DNA of 64,000 nt from Metabacillus litoralis (GCF_003667825.1 NZ_CP033043.1:5030501-5094500); one strand, 5' to 3'; counted from the stretch's first letter, positions 54,557 to 63,336 are shown. Numbers and translations: made by a program. The notes: generated from the letters alone by a model not told the origin.

Positions 54557-54925
54557 TTAATGTTCATCAGGTGTACGATCAAACATCCCTTTTCGATTTG
54601 ATTCAACAGGGAATAGGTTCATGTTTCCAACCATGATGGTGTTTTTTGCCGATAGCTGATCTAATTGATATTGTTCTTTTAAATCATGAGGATGGAACCA
54701 TTTTTTCTCGACCATAAGCTCTGTAATTTCTTGATGCATGGCAATGCTCTGCATTAATTGCTTACGCAGCATATTTCTTAAATCAGGTGACGCAGTTTCG
54801 GTTAATGCCGTAGCTGTATTTCGTACCGCTTCTTTTGCTCGCATGAGAAAATCCATGGCAAACGTGGTATCTGCTAATTCAGGAACATGTAACGAATTAA
54901 TTGGATCTAAATGATCATTATTCAA
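54557..54925 (-). CDS. CotF/YraD-like spore coat protein
   Basis: A 122-residue CotF-family protein: [79 protein letters not shown] is the family core; a C-terminal tail follows. Homologous to the 52865 product. AAGGTAGT on the minus strand precedes the start. Part of the yra-like cluster. Confidence 0.85.
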   Translation of the reverse strand: MNNDHLDPINSLHVPELADTTFAMDFLMRAKEAVRNTATALTETASPDLRNMLRKQLMQSIAMHQEITELMVEKKWFHPHDLKEQYQLDQLSAKNTIMVGNMNLFPVESNRKGMFDRTPDEH

Positions 54926-54941
54926 TGCTACTACCTTCCTT

Positions 54942-55187
54942 TCAATTTATTATTGGTGTTGGACGGCTTTCTGGTACTGGTGCTTCAAAAGGAGCACGTT
55001 GATAAATTGCTTGTAACTCAGTTAATGCCTGAATCGATTGATCAACATCTTTTTGCATTAGTTCTCTAAGATCTTGATCAAAAACGAGGCCCTGCATAAG
55101 CTTTGATTTAGCCACGCATAGAGTTTTGAAGTTTATCATCTCATGTAAGTCTATAGATTCATGAGCTGCCAATTTTTGCGAATCCAT
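54942..55187 (-). CDS. YraG/YraE-like coat-cluster protein
   Basis: An 81-residue protein, [59 protein letters not shown], with a Pro-rich tail ([16 protein letters not shown]). Paralogous to the 53183 product. First gene of the minus-strand cluster, so its upstream region probably carries the sporulation promoter. GGAGGTTAAC is the ribosome site. Confidence 0.82.
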   Translation of the reverse strand: MDSQKLAAHESIDLHEMINFKTLCVAKSKLMQGLVFDQDLRELMQKDVDQSIQALTELQAIYQRAPFEAPVPESRPTPIIN

Positions 55188-55348
55188 AATTTGTTAACCT
55201 CCCCATATTGATATGCTTCAGTATTTTCCCCGAATTATAGTTATTAATAATTTGTAAAAAATGACTATTATTGAGTCTTCTATCTGAATTCTCAATTAGG
55301 GAACATACAGAAAAAGTTGGAAAACTTCGAATCATATAAGGAGGTACT

Positions 55349-55387
55349 ATGTACGTCATTGTTGAAGTAAGACCTATGGATGTTTAA
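55349..55387 (+). CDS. Possible 12-residue leader peptide before ftsZ-like gene
   Basis: ATG at 55349 has the near-perfect site AAGGAGGT directly upstream and opens 12 codons (MYVIVEVRPMDV) that end at TAA inside the AAGGAGG site of the next gene. It may set translation of the ftsZ-like gene, or be the remnant of a longer gene. Confidence 0.4.
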   Translation: MYVIVEVRPMDV

Positions 55388-55399
55388 GGAGGAAAGATG

Positions 55400-56557
55400 A
55401 TGTTGGATTTTGATATGAATATAGATCAATTCGCTAAAATAAAAGTGATCGGTGTTGGCGGCGGTGGTAACAATGCGGTTAACCGAATGATAGAGGATGG
55501 AGTTGAAGGTGTTGAATTTATTGCAGCAAACACAGATGCGCAGGCTCTGAATCAATCAAAGGCTGAAATTCGGATGCAAATCGGTGCATCATTAACAAGA
55601 GGTTTAGGAGCAGGAGCAAATCCTGAAATCGGTCGAAAAGCAGTGGAAGAAAGTAAAGAGCAGCTTAAAGAAGTGTTACAAGGAGCAGACATGGTCTTCG
55701 TTACAGCTGGTATGGGTGGTGGAACCGGAACAGGTGCTGCACCTGCGATAGCGGAAATTGCCCGTAATCTTGGTGCTCTAACCATTGGTGTTGTTACTCG
55801 CCCTTTTAAATTTGAAGGCTCAAAGCGTTCCAAAAATGCTACAAGCGGTATCGAAGCAATGAAGGAATCAGTAGATACATTAATTATCATTCCAAATGAT
55901 CGCTTATTGGAGATTGTGGATAAAAAAACAAATATAATGGATGCTTTCCGTGAAGCAGATAGTGTTCTTCGCCAGGGGGTACAGGGAATTTCTGATTTAA
56001 TAGCTATACCAGGTTTAATTAATCTGGACTTTGCTGACGTGAAAACAGTTATGTCCCATAAAGGAACAGCGTTAATGGGCATTGGGATTGCGAAGGGGGA
56101 AGACAGGGCTGCTATGGCGGCTCAGAAGGCAATCAATAGCCCGTTGCTTGAAACCTCAATTAATGGTGCTCAAGGTGTGATTATGAACATTACTGGAGGG
56201 AGAAATCTAAGTCTCTTTGAAGTCCAAGAAGCAGCTGATATGGTATCTAATGCTTCTCATGAGGATCTGAATATGATTTTTGGTTCAGTGATTAATGACC
56301 AATTAAAGGATGAAATTATCGTAACGGTCATTGCAACTGGTTTTATTGAGCAAGAGGAAACACCACCAGTAATCCAAACGAATTCACAGCCGAAAAGAGA
56401 AAGGGTAGAAAATACATATCAATTTGAAAACCAGCGTATACAAAGGGAGGTTAGTTACCGTGAAGAACCTGTTCAAGATTTTAGCCGCCATAATGAACAA
56501 CAAGAAGATTCACTAGATATCCCAACGTTTTTAAGAAATAGGCAAAAACGCAGATAA
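55400..56557 (+). CDS. FtsZ-family tubulin-like GTPase outside the dcw cluster
   Basis: A 385-residue FtsZ. The tubulin signature GMGGGTGTG (residues 104-112), the T7 loop INLDFADVK (D210 and D213 present) and the conserved C-terminal peptide [13 protein letters not shown] are intact, so it could polymerise and bind FtsA/SepF-type partners. It is about as long as B. subtilis FtsZ. No ftsA, ftsQ or mur gene is adjacent, and a spore-coat cluster lies on one side, so it is most likely a second copy. ATG at 55400 with AAGGAGG seven bases before; an ATG at 55397 is four bases off. Confidence 0.9.
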   Translation: MLDFDMNIDQFAKIKVIGVGGGGNNAVNRMIEDGVEGVEFIAANTDAQALNQSKAEIRMQIGASLTRGLGAGANPEIGRKAVEESKEQLKEVLQGADMVFVTAGMGGGTGTGAAPAIAEIARNLGALTIGVVTRPFKFEGSKRSKNATSGIEAMKESVDTLIIIPNDRLLEIVDKKTNIMDAFREADSVLRQGVQGISDLIAIPGLINLDFADVKTVMSHKGTALMGIGIAKGEDRAAMAAQKAINSPLLETSINGAQGVIMNITGGRNLSLFEVQEAADMVSNASHEDLNMIFGSVINDQLKDEIIVTVIATGFIEQEETPPVIQTNSQPKRERVENTYQFENQRIQREVSYREEPVQDFSRHNEQQEDSLDIPTFLRNRQKRR

Positions 56558-56602
56558 AATTACATAGATATAACAAACTTTAAATGTAGGTTTATTAAGT
56601 GG

Positions 56603-56645
56603 AAAGAGGTTGGGAACTATATAAAGTGCCCGATCTCTTTTTATT
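56603..56645 (+). terminator. Terminator of the ftsZ-like gene
   Basis: AAAGAGGTTGGG, loop, CCCGATCTCTTTTTATT. Confidence 0.8.
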
Positions 56646-56758
56646 GTCAAAATGGACCTTAATAAACCTTTCGTATTTTTCATGCATGTACCCAAATGTT
56701 TCCTCATATATAAAAGTGAGCTAACGCTTTACACAATTTTACAAAAGGGGGAACAAAC

Positions 56759-57766
56759 ATGAAAAAAATGCGTAATAGCTTGTTGTTTGTCATGATGCTT
56801 GCTTTTATGATGGTAATCGCTGCATGTGGCGGTGGAGCTGAATCAGAAAGCTCGAGTGAAGAAAATGAAGAAACAACAGAAAACACCTCAGAAGAAAAAC
56901 AAGATTTAAGCTTACTTACTGGCGGAACGGGTGGTACATATTATCCGCTAGGCGGGCAAATTGGTAAGATCATTACAGACAATACAAACGCAAACATCAC
57001 ACCTCAAACTTCAGGTGCATCTGCTGAAAACATGGAAACATTAAGAGCTGGTGAGGCTGAACTAGCATTTACACAAACAGATATCGCGGCATACGCACTT
57101 GAAGGAAAAGAAATGTTTGATGGAAATGCAATTGATACTATTCAAGCAATTGGATCACTGTATCCAGAAACAATTCAACTAGTCACAACGAAAGATAGCG
57201 GAATCCAATCAGTGGAAGACCTTAAGGGGAAAGCTGTTTCCGTTGGTGCTCCTGGATCAGGTGCTTATATTAACGCCATGCAAGTTTTAGAGGTTCATGG
57301 ATTAACAACTGAAGATATTAAACCACAAAATCTATCATTTGATGAGTCAACAGACGGTATCCAAGCAGGAACAATCGATGCTGCGTTTATTACTGCTGGA
57401 ACACCAACTGGAGCAGTTGAAGCCCTATCAGCTCAAGAAGACATTGTAATAGTTCCAATTGCAGACGATAAAGTTCAAGAGCTAATGGATCAATATCCAT
57501 ACTACTCAAAGGATACAATTTCAGCTGGAACATATAAGATTGCAGAAGATGTAAACACTGTAGCAGTAAAAGCGATGCTTGTCGTAACAAAAGATCTAGA
57601 CGAAGAATTAGTCTATGAAATGACAAAAGCATTATTTGAAAATACAGATTCAATCACACATGCAAAAGGTGAGTTCATTACACCGGAATCTGCACTTGAA
57701 GGTGTGGGAAATTTAGAATTCCACCCAGGTGCAGCTAAGTATTTTGAAGAAAAGGGCCTTCAATAA
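56759..57766 (+). CDS. TAXI-family TRAP solute-binding lipoprotein
   Basis: A 335-residue periplasmic-type binding protein with a lipoprotein signal ending VIAACGGG (LxxC, Cys about residue 22) and an acidic linker. The mature domain has LSLLTGGTGGTYYPLGGQIGKII and AGTIDAAFITAGTPTGAVEAL, typical of the TAXI family that feeds fused TRAP permeases, often for dicarboxylates or glutamate. No TRAP permease is present in the window, so it is an orphan here. AAAAGGGGGAAC is the ribosome site. Confidence 0.9.
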   Translation: MKKMRNSLLFVMMLAFMMVIAACGGGAESESSSEENEETTENTSEEKQDLSLLTGGTGGTYYPLGGQIGKIITDNTNANITPQTSGASAENMETLRAGEAELAFTQTDIAAYALEGKEMFDGNAIDTIQAIGSLYPETIQLVTTKDSGIQSVEDLKGKAVSVGAPGSGAYINAMQVLEVHGLTTEDIKPQNLSFDESTDGIQAGTIDAAFITAGTPTGAVEALSAQEDIVIVPIADDKVQELMDQYPYYSKDTISAGTYKIAEDVNTVAVKAMLVVTKDLDEELVYEMTKALFENTDSITHAKGEFITPESALEGVGNLEFHPGAAKYFEEKGLQ

Positions 57767-57804
57767 GAAAAGCTTAGTAGGGAAATAAGATAAGAATGAT
57801 GTCT

Positions 57805-57842
57805 AAATGGGGCAAGAATGTAGGGAATATTGCCCCATTTGA
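57805..57842 (+). terminator. Terminator of the TAXI gene
   Basis: AAATGGGGCAA/TTGCCCCATTT perfect 11-bp hairpin. Confidence 0.75.
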
Positions 57843-57967
57843 CAGCATTCAAATATTTTCTGGGAAATAAGTCGAATAGTGAAGTGGTACAAGATGTATT
57901 GACTTAGATACTTCTTCAGAATATAATAGAATATGTAGCTTTAAGAGCTATTATACAACTATATAAC

Positions 57968-58039
57968 GATCCGATAGTTCAGTGGGAGAACACTACCTTG
58001 ACAGGGTAGGGGTCGGGGGTTCGAATCCCTCTCGGATCA
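57968..58039 (+). tRNA. tRNA-Val (GAC)
   Basis: Seventy-two bases forming a full cloverleaf: acceptor GATCCGA/TCGGATC, D arm GTTC/GAAC, anticodon stem CTACC/GGTAG with loop TTGACAG (anticodon GAC), five-base variable region, T arm GGGGG-TTCGAAT-CCCTC, discriminator A. CCA is not encoded. A single isolated tRNA gene followed by a terminator and then mobile-element genes; such tRNA genes are common integration sites. Confidence 0.93.
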
Positions 58040-58049
58040 TCGAAGATAG

Positions 58050-58095
58050 AAAACGCTAGATGCAGTAATGACACTGTTTCTAGCGTTTTTTTATT
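58050..58095 (+). terminator. Terminator after tRNA-Val
   Basis: AAACGCTAGA/TCTAGCGTTT with a run of seven T residues. Confidence 0.85.
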
Positions 58096-58346
58096 TTAAT
58101 TAATAAACTATAACTTGAGAAGTATAGAGTTTTGGGCACATAATGGTCACTTCATTAACATTGTTCTCAATCGTGAAGAGAGTTAAGGTTTATTCAAAAT
58201 ATAGGCTAAAGCTATCAAGTTTATTTAAACTAGAAGATCATAACAGAACATCAAGAGATTGAAAATAATGAGAAGTCTTATTGTTGATGTTATACAAAAT
58301 ATTGGATATTATTAAATCCTAATATTGATATATGAGGTGGAACAAC

Positions 58347-58616
58347 GTGGATATCGAAAAAATGAGAACAAAATTATTACACGAAGTCAAACAAGAGATG
58401 AAAAAACTAGCAAGTAATAGAGGACTTTCAGGTTTTAAGAGTATGGAAAATGACGAACTTGAAGAGTTATTAGAGTCAAATGTAGAGGGCTTCACTTTAG
58501 AGGATGATCAATCTTCAGCATCAATTACTATTACATGGAAGCATAAAGGAAAGGCAACAGGAATTACACGTACAATTGACTTTATAGATAATGTAATTTT
58601 AAGAGATACCTTTTAA
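58347..58616 (+). CDS. 89-residue hypothetical protein near the element boundary
   Basis: GTG at 58347 with GAGGTGG six bases upstream; 89 codons. The product (VDIEKMRTKLLHEVKQEMKKL...) starts with a charged helix and ends in a beta-rich part (SSASITITWKHKGKATGITRTIDFIDN). No domain recognised. It reads rightward, opposite to the integrase module, and could be a cargo or host gene. Confidence 0.6.
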   Translation: MDIEKMRTKLLHEVKQEMKKLASNRGLSGFKSMENDELEELLESNVEGFTLEDDQSSASITITWKHKGKATGITRTIDFIDNVILRDTF

Positions 58617-58693
58617 TTAATAAGAGAATTACCTTAATAATTTTAATTCTTTATGACTAAATTAATCTTTGCTACCGCGCTTCGCTTGCTGGA

Positions 58694-58738
58694 CTCTATA
58701 AAATAATCTAGAACTACGTTCTAGATTATTTTATAGAG
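58694..58738. terminator. Perfect 20-bp palindromic terminator
   Basis: Arms of 20 bases starting CTCTATAAAATAATC (58694-58713) and its exact complement (58719-58738) with a five-base loop CTACG. A/T rich, works in both directions, separating the rightward 58347 gene and the leftward genes from 58749. Confidence 0.75.
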
Positions 58739-58748
58739 TGATTATGCA

Positions 58749-59120
58749 TTATTTGTATTTACTTAAAAATGTCTTGTACTCAGGATGAATGCTGTTATTT
58801 TTGTAAACATCCATAAATAAGTTTATAACATCAAAATTTGATTGTTTGGAGAAATCATGCATATAATTAATATCTTTTATATACTGTCCTACAAATTCTA
58901 ATAATAGTAAAGCAATCTTTTCTGTAATAGCTGGATCATCAGTAATTTTTTCAATGTATCCTGATGAAAGGTCATTAAGTACTGTCTTTAAAACCTTAAG
59001 GTTTGACTCCCAACAGTCATTTTCTTGTTCGTGATCTTGAATTATTAACCTTAAATCGTCTTCTTGTATAACATTAATTTTTAAATTTTTATCTAATAGC
59101 TCTTCTAAAATATTACTCAC
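58749..59120 (-). CDS. 123-residue hypothetical protein, end of the integrase operon
   Basis: Acidic, helical protein (MSNILEELLDKNLKINVIQEDDLRLIIQDHEQEND...), with a C-terminal helix pair IALLLLEFVGQYIKDINYMHDF. No domain recognised. A GGATGAT site precedes the ATG; it follows the integrase gene in the same direction by about 20 bases, so it is probably part of the same transcript (accessory or immunity-type gene). Confidence 0.6.
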   Translation of the reverse strand: MSNILEELLDKNLKINVIQEDDLRLIIQDHEQENDCWESNLKVLKTVLNDLSSGYIEKITDDPAITEKIALLLLEFVGQYIKDINYMHDFSKQSNFDVINLFMDVYKNNSIHPEYKTFLSKYK

Positions 59121-59140
59121 TTAATATCATCCTTTTCTTT

Positions 59141-60250
59141 TTAAAATAATAATTCATTAATTTTGTTTGCAGTCTCACTTTGCATTGTTGGTAAAACATG
59201 ACTATATGTGTCTAATGTAATTCTAATGTTTGAATGTCCTAATCTTTCAGCAACTACTTTTGGATTAATTCCTTGCTTTAAAAGAATTGTAGCATGGGTA
59301 TGTCTAATATCATGAAACCTTATTTTTGTTATATTTGCATACTCAATGTAATTATAAAAAGTTCTCATTAAATTTCTTGGAATACAAGGAGTCCCAATAT
59401 TAGTACATACAACTAAGTCATTATCTTGATAGAGAATACTAGAGTTTTCTCGCTCTGATTCTATAAGCATTTTATGGGATTTTAGGCTATTAATTGTTTC
59501 TATTGGTAGTGATATGTTTCTAACTCCAGACTTTGTTTTTGCACCAGGAGTTATTTTAGTTCCCTTATGATTTAATGTTTGTCTTACGGAGAGGGTATTG
59601 TTCAGAAAATCAATATCTTTCCATCTTAGCCCTAATATTTCCCCTTGCCGCATACCTGTTGTAATAGCTAGTAAGAATGCAATATAGTATCTACTACTCT
59701 TAGATACTTCTAAAAAAAGTTTAATCTCTTCAATACTCCAAACCTTTAATTCATTTTTGAAAGATTTTGGTCTATCTACTAAAGTGGCGGGGTTTTGCTT
59801 TATTAAGTCCCATTTCATGGCTTTCTTTAGTGAGGTGTTTATTAATGAATGAGTTTTTTGCACATTCTCCCTAGAGATTAAATTATTATTGATTAGCTCA
59901 TTAGGAAACTTTTGGATATCTATAGGTTTTATTTTAGAAATTTCAATATTTCCTAGATGTGGAACAATATATCGATTTATTAACCAACTATAAGTATAAA
60001 AAGTTGACTCTTTTATTTGAACCTTCTTATCATCTAACCAACTTTGTAAATAATCCTTATATAACATTAGGGAAGGTTCTAATATTCTACCACTGTTAAA
60101 TAGTTCGTGCTCTGCTTGCACTAATGCAATTTGAGCTTCTTTTTTTGTTTTGAAGCCTCTTTTTTTCTTTTGTTTCCTCTTGCCATTAACTTTTCCGAGT
60201 TCTAAAACGTAGTACCATGTGTTTCCATCTTTTTTGACAGAGCCAGCCAA
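59141..60250 (-). CDS. int: Tyrosine recombinase (integrase)
   Basis: A 369-residue phage/ICE-type integrase. An N-terminal arm-binding domain (GSVKKDGNTWYYVLELGKVNGKRKQKKKRGFKTKKEAQIAL, about 3-43) precedes the core-binding SAM-like domain (about 65-160) and the catalytic domain with R201 (TTGMRQGEIL), K240, H313-R316 (RFHDIRHTHA), H339 (LGHS) and Y349 (LDTYSHVL). All catalytic residues are present, so the element could still integrate and excise. It is read toward the tRNA-Val gene. Confidence 0.95.
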   Translation of the reverse strand: MAGSVKKDGNTWYYVLELGKVNGKRKQKKKRGFKTKKEAQIALVQAEHELFNSGRILEPSLMLYKDYLQSWLDDKKVQIKESTFYTYSWLINRYIVPHLGNIEISKIKPIDIQKFPNELINNNLISRENVQKTHSLINTSLKKAMKWDLIKQNPATLVDRPKSFKNELKVWSIEEIKLFLEVSKSSRYYIAFLLAITTGMRQGEILGLRWKDIDFLNNTLSVRQTLNHKGTKITPGAKTKSGVRNISLPIETINSLKSHKMLIESERENSSILYQDNDLVVCTNIGTPCIPRNLMRTFYNYIEYANITKIRFHDIRHTHATILLKQGINPKVVAERLGHSNIRITLDTYSHVLPTMQSETANKINELLF

Positions 60251-60253
60251 TTA

Positions 60254-60442
60254 TTATTCCTCCATTTCACCTTCAAGCCATTGAATAAAAACTGTTTTTA
60301 AAATCTTAATTCTTCTTCCAATACGTACTATATGAAAGTCACCTGAATTAACGAGTTCGTATGCTTGTCTTCTACCAATTCCTAAAATTTCTTGAATGTG
60401 TGTAACATCTAATACAGGTGGGTAATGTTCAAAAGCATTCAT
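60254..60442 (-). CDS. Excisionase-like helix-turn-helix protein
   Basis: A 62-residue MerR/Xis-type DNA-binding protein: PPVLDVTHIQEILGIGRRQAYELVNSGDFHIVRIGRRIKILKTVFIQWLEGE is the HTH_17 domain. ATG at 60442 after GGAGGATATT; the ATG at 60454 is less good. Three bases from the integrase start, so it likely acts as directionality factor for excision. Confidence 0.85.
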   Translation of the reverse strand: MNAFEHYPPVLDVTHIQEILGIGRRQAYELVNSGDFHIVRIGRRIKILKTVFIQWLEGEMEE

Positions 60443-60455
60443 AATATCCTCCATT

Positions 60456-61523
60456 TTATTTTATTGAAATGAATCTTTTACTTCGCTCAATTTTCTCTTC
60501 GTTAAAATTTGTGTTTTTATTAATTAATTTCATCTCAGTCCATCTTTTCGCTATTTCCGCAGTAATATCAAGATTGTCGTGGTCATTTAATGTACCAACT
60601 GAAATGAGTAATCCAGCAATTTGATCTAATAATTGATCAGTGTTACCGACTTTGATCTTCTGTCTTATTGCTGGAGAGTAGATTTGATTTAAGTCAGCCT
60701 TTTGGATAATATTCCATCGTGGATCTAAAGACCATCTACTCTGATTTTTATCTTTGTTAGGTACCTTCATTGTTAACCATTGAGAAGTTAGATAAGACCA
60801 AATGTTATTTTCCTTTTTAGAAAATTCCTCGATTGAATTAATATTAAATTCTTTTAGACATTTCCTTCTGATTTGAAATTCAACTCTCCAAACATCAGAA
60901 CTATTCCATTGTTTCTCTTTCCAAAGGTCATAAAACCAATTTTTTTGAGATTTCTTTATTTCAAGCGATTTGTTATAAATTCTAGCCAACATAGGATCTC
61001 CACGACCGATTGTAAAACCACTAAAATCTCTTCCGTTGTAAAATTGATCGTTAACGTAATGTTTTACTTTTCCTCTAGCTCTAGTGATCATTCTAGGCAA
61101 ATCAATCTCTTCGAAAAAGAGTTCATCACTATCTACACAAATATCAATTCTTGATAGTTTAGTAGTTACTACATTAAAATCTAACCCTTTAACCCAACTT
61201 AAAAATTCATTTACGGCAGTATTAAATCCAACTGACCAAAGATATGTAGATAAAAAACGTACCTTAATAGGGCAGGTATTTTTAACTTCTTTATCCATGA
61301 AATAAATTAGGAAATCGTTACATGATAATGTAAACGAATAAAAAGGTATCCCATTTCTATGAACTTTTAGATTAAGTCCATTTAAGTTAACTTCATATTC
61401 TTTTCCTTCTTCCTGTGCTTTACCTTTTAAAGATGAAAGAATATCAAGAGTGTTTTTTGCAGATATAAAATAATCTAAAATCTCTACTCCAAATTCAACA
61501 GTATCAATCCCTTTTATGATCAA
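60456..61523 (-). CDS. Rep_trans-type replication initiator/relaxase-like protein
   Basis: A 355-residue protein of the replication initiation factor family (Tn916 Orf20/ICEBs1 NicK relatives). Visible: LSRIDICVDSDEL, then MLARIYNKSLEIKKSQKN (Tyr candidate for strand nicking) and VWRVEFQIRRKCLKEFN. TTG start with AAGGAGGT eight bases upstream. It is first of the leftward rep-xis-int operon, so excised circles may replicate by rolling circle. Assigned from family-like motifs; the catalytic Tyr is inferred. Confidence 0.82.
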   Translation of the reverse strand: MIIKGIDTVEFGVEILDYFISAKNTLDILSSLKGKAQEEGKEYEVNLNGLNLKVHRNGIPFYSFTLSCNDFLIYFMDKEVKNTCPIKVRFLSTYLWSVGFNTAVNEFLSWVKGLDFNVVTTKLSRIDICVDSDELFFEEIDLPRMITRARGKVKHYVNDQFYNGRDFSGFTIGRGDPMLARIYNKSLEIKKSQKNWFYDLWKEKQWNSSDVWRVEFQIRRKCLKEFNINSIEEFSKKENNIWSYLTSQWLTMKVPNKDKNQSRWSLDPRWNIIQKADLNQIYSPAIRQKIKVGNTDQLLDQIAGLLISVGTLNDHDNLDITAEIAKRWTEMKLINKNTNFNEEKIERSKRFISIK

Positions 61524-61861
61524 AGCATTACCTCCTTATTTGAGTTTTGTAATTAGAACCCAGCATGTTATATGGTTGCTGGTATTCATTACTCATATAT
61601 TTGTTGAAACTAAATTTGCAATAATTACCGCTCTGCGAAACAGGTCAATAATGCCCTGTTCGCCTTCCGAGCTTAATCAATTTAGTTACACAATATTCAT
61701 TTACTAAAAAATCATTAATAGATGAATAAAAAGTCAATGTGTTGTTAAAAATAATAATAATTTAAGTTGATTTTATTGTCAATAAAAAATGATTGATTAG
61801 TCACTTTATTTTTCGTTGACTAAAAAATCAGTAGCATAATACTATAAAGAGGGGTGATAGA
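61524..61861. promoter_or_regulatory. Divergent control region with operator-like repeats
   Basis: Between rep and the repressor lie three near-identical sites: ACTAAAAAATCA at 61703-61714, TGATTGATTAGTCAC (inverted) at 61790-61804 and GTTGACTAAAAAATCA at 61815-61830. The last two form an inverted pair 10 bases apart. A promoter TTGACT (61816-61821) is inside the last site, so repressor self-control is likely. A hairpin GCGAAACAGG/CCTGTTCGC (61635-61663) may be an origin or nick site for Rep. Confidence 0.55.
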
Positions 61862-62578
61862 TTGAATTACTACGATATGTTAAATATGATGGTAGAAGAA
61901 AGTACGCTGACCTTAAAAGAAATAGCAGAGAAATGTGTAACATATGGGGTTAAAGTTAATCCTTCGTATATAAGTAAATTAAAGAGTGGAAAACAACCAC
62001 CTGCTTCAGACGAAGTAAATATTGCTTTAGCAAAATCATGTGGATATGAAGACGAAGTAGATTCTTTTTTATTTGAATCATATCTAGAAAAGGCTCCAGA
62101 ATATATTAAAGACTTTTTAAATGAATTAATAACCTTATTTAGAACAACAATAAAAATCACATTTGAAAAGCAGTTTCCTAGTGAAATGATTCATATTTTA
62201 CAAATGCAATTAGATCAATTCTCAAACTATGAAATCTTAACACAATCTATTGAGCAGTTAAGAAACACAACGTTAGTAACAGATGTCGATGCATTGAGTA
62301 ATCAACAAGTAATTAACACTACATTAAAGATGAATGATACCTCTATGGAACCACTGATTCCCAAGGGATCAATACTACATATAAGAAAAGATAATGAAAT
62401 TATTAATGATGATATTATTGTTATTGAAAAAAATGGTGACTTTCTAGTCAGAAGGATATTTTTTATTGAAGAAAATAAATTCTTGTATAGTATTAATAAA
62501 TCTTATAAATCAGAATTTCTCAACGATAATATAATAAACATAATTGGTAAGGTTGAAAAAATAACTATTGAACTTTAA
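61862..62578 (+). CDS. Phage-type repressor: HTH plus S24/LexA-like domain
   Basis: A 238-residue repressor. The N-terminal XRE-like HTH (LTLKEIAEKCVTYGVKVNPSYISKLKSGKQPPA) is followed by a linker and a LexA-like C-terminal fold with the serine motif NDTSMEPLIPKGS (S161). The Lys that should complete the catalytic dyad is Arg (R197, FLVRRIFF), so self-cleavage is doubtful. TTG start after AGAGGGGTGATAG. Divergent from rep, it probably holds the element silent. Confidence 0.88.
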   Translation: MNYYDMLNMMVEESTLTLKEIAEKCVTYGVKVNPSYISKLKSGKQPPASDEVNIALAKSCGYEDEVDSFLFESYLEKAPEYIKDFLNELITLFRTTIKITFEKQFPSEMIHILQMQLDQFSNYEILTQSIEQLRNTTLVTDVDALSNQQVINTTLKMNDTSMEPLIPKGSILHIRKDNEIINDDIIVIEKNGDFLVRRIFFIEENKFLYSINKSYKSEFLNDNIINIIGKVEKITIEL

Positions 62579-62670
62579 TGATATTTGAACTCGCTAATTG
62601 CGGGTTTTTTCTTGTTATAAAGGTATTTTATGGTAAATTAGTAATGGGAATAAATTTAGGAGGGGTCAGA

Positions 62671-63336
62671 TTGAACCGGATTGATAGAACATATAGAGAT
62701 AAATTAAGGATTCTTTTAATCCTTTATTTTTTTTCAGAAGAAATTGATGCAGATTCAGAAGAGGTAGAGGATCAATATAAAAAAGTATTTAGAAGTGAAG
62801 TTCGGATTCAAAAGATTGACTTTTTAATAAGGTATCCGGATTATTTATCATTTGAATTGTTAGAATTATTAGAGGAAGATGAATCTAGAATTAATAAAGA
62901 AGAGATTAAAGAAGAAATAAAAAGTATTTTTGATAATAATGAACCAGAAATTAGAAGAGATGATATGTTGAGGTATTTTTTTGGAGCATATGAAGAAATA
63001 GATCACATTATTGCATTTCTTGTATCGACAGATTTTATTGTATATAAAAGTAAAAAAAATGCAGCAGGAAGAGAATATGATAAAATTTACTATTTAACTC
63101 AAAATGGAATAGCAAAAATTGAGAACCAAATATTAAAGCATATTGACAAAACTAAGTGGTATGGAGAAAGGTGTAAATTAATAAAAAAATATTTTGGGAA
63201 TTTAACAGGCACGGAATTGAAAGTTAGGCAATACACACATGAGGAGTATCGATTAACCCCGATTAATGAATATATAAAGGGAGTACAAGAAAATGTAAAA
63301 AATAAGTACTATAGTATTTTTGGGGAGGAAATATAA
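62671..63336 (+). CDS. Winged-helix-like partner protein of the adjacent ATPase
   Basis: A 221-residue protein; TTG at 62671 with AGGAGGGG upstream (the frame from 62578 has no such site). It begins NRIDRTYRDKLRILLIL, has KIDFLIRYPDYLSFELLELL (about 48-67), then DDMLRYFFGAYEEIDHIIAFLVSTDFIVYKS and IYYLTQNGIAKIENQIL. That pattern (KxDFLxRxPxYL... GxxxxxxxxIxxLxxxxxIxY... YxLTxxG) is like the 'middle component' of ABC-three-component systems. The stop abuts the ATPase start. Assignment by eye, low certainty for family. Confidence 0.6.
   Translation: MNRIDRTYRDKLRILLILYFFSEEIDADSEEVEDQYKKVFRSEVRIQKIDFLIRYPDYLSFELLELLEEDESRINKEEIKEEIKSIFDNNEPEIRRDDMLRYFFGAYEEIDHIIAFLVSTDFIVYKSKKNAAGREYDKIYYLTQNGIAKIENQILKHIDKTKWYGERCKLIKKYFGNLTGTELKVRQYTHEEYRLTPINEYIKGVQENVKNKYYSIFGEEI

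Noticed and set aside
58015..58040. Attachment-site direct repeat at the tRNA 3' end
   Set aside because: No second copy was seen in the window, so an att site is only inferred and not listed as a feature.
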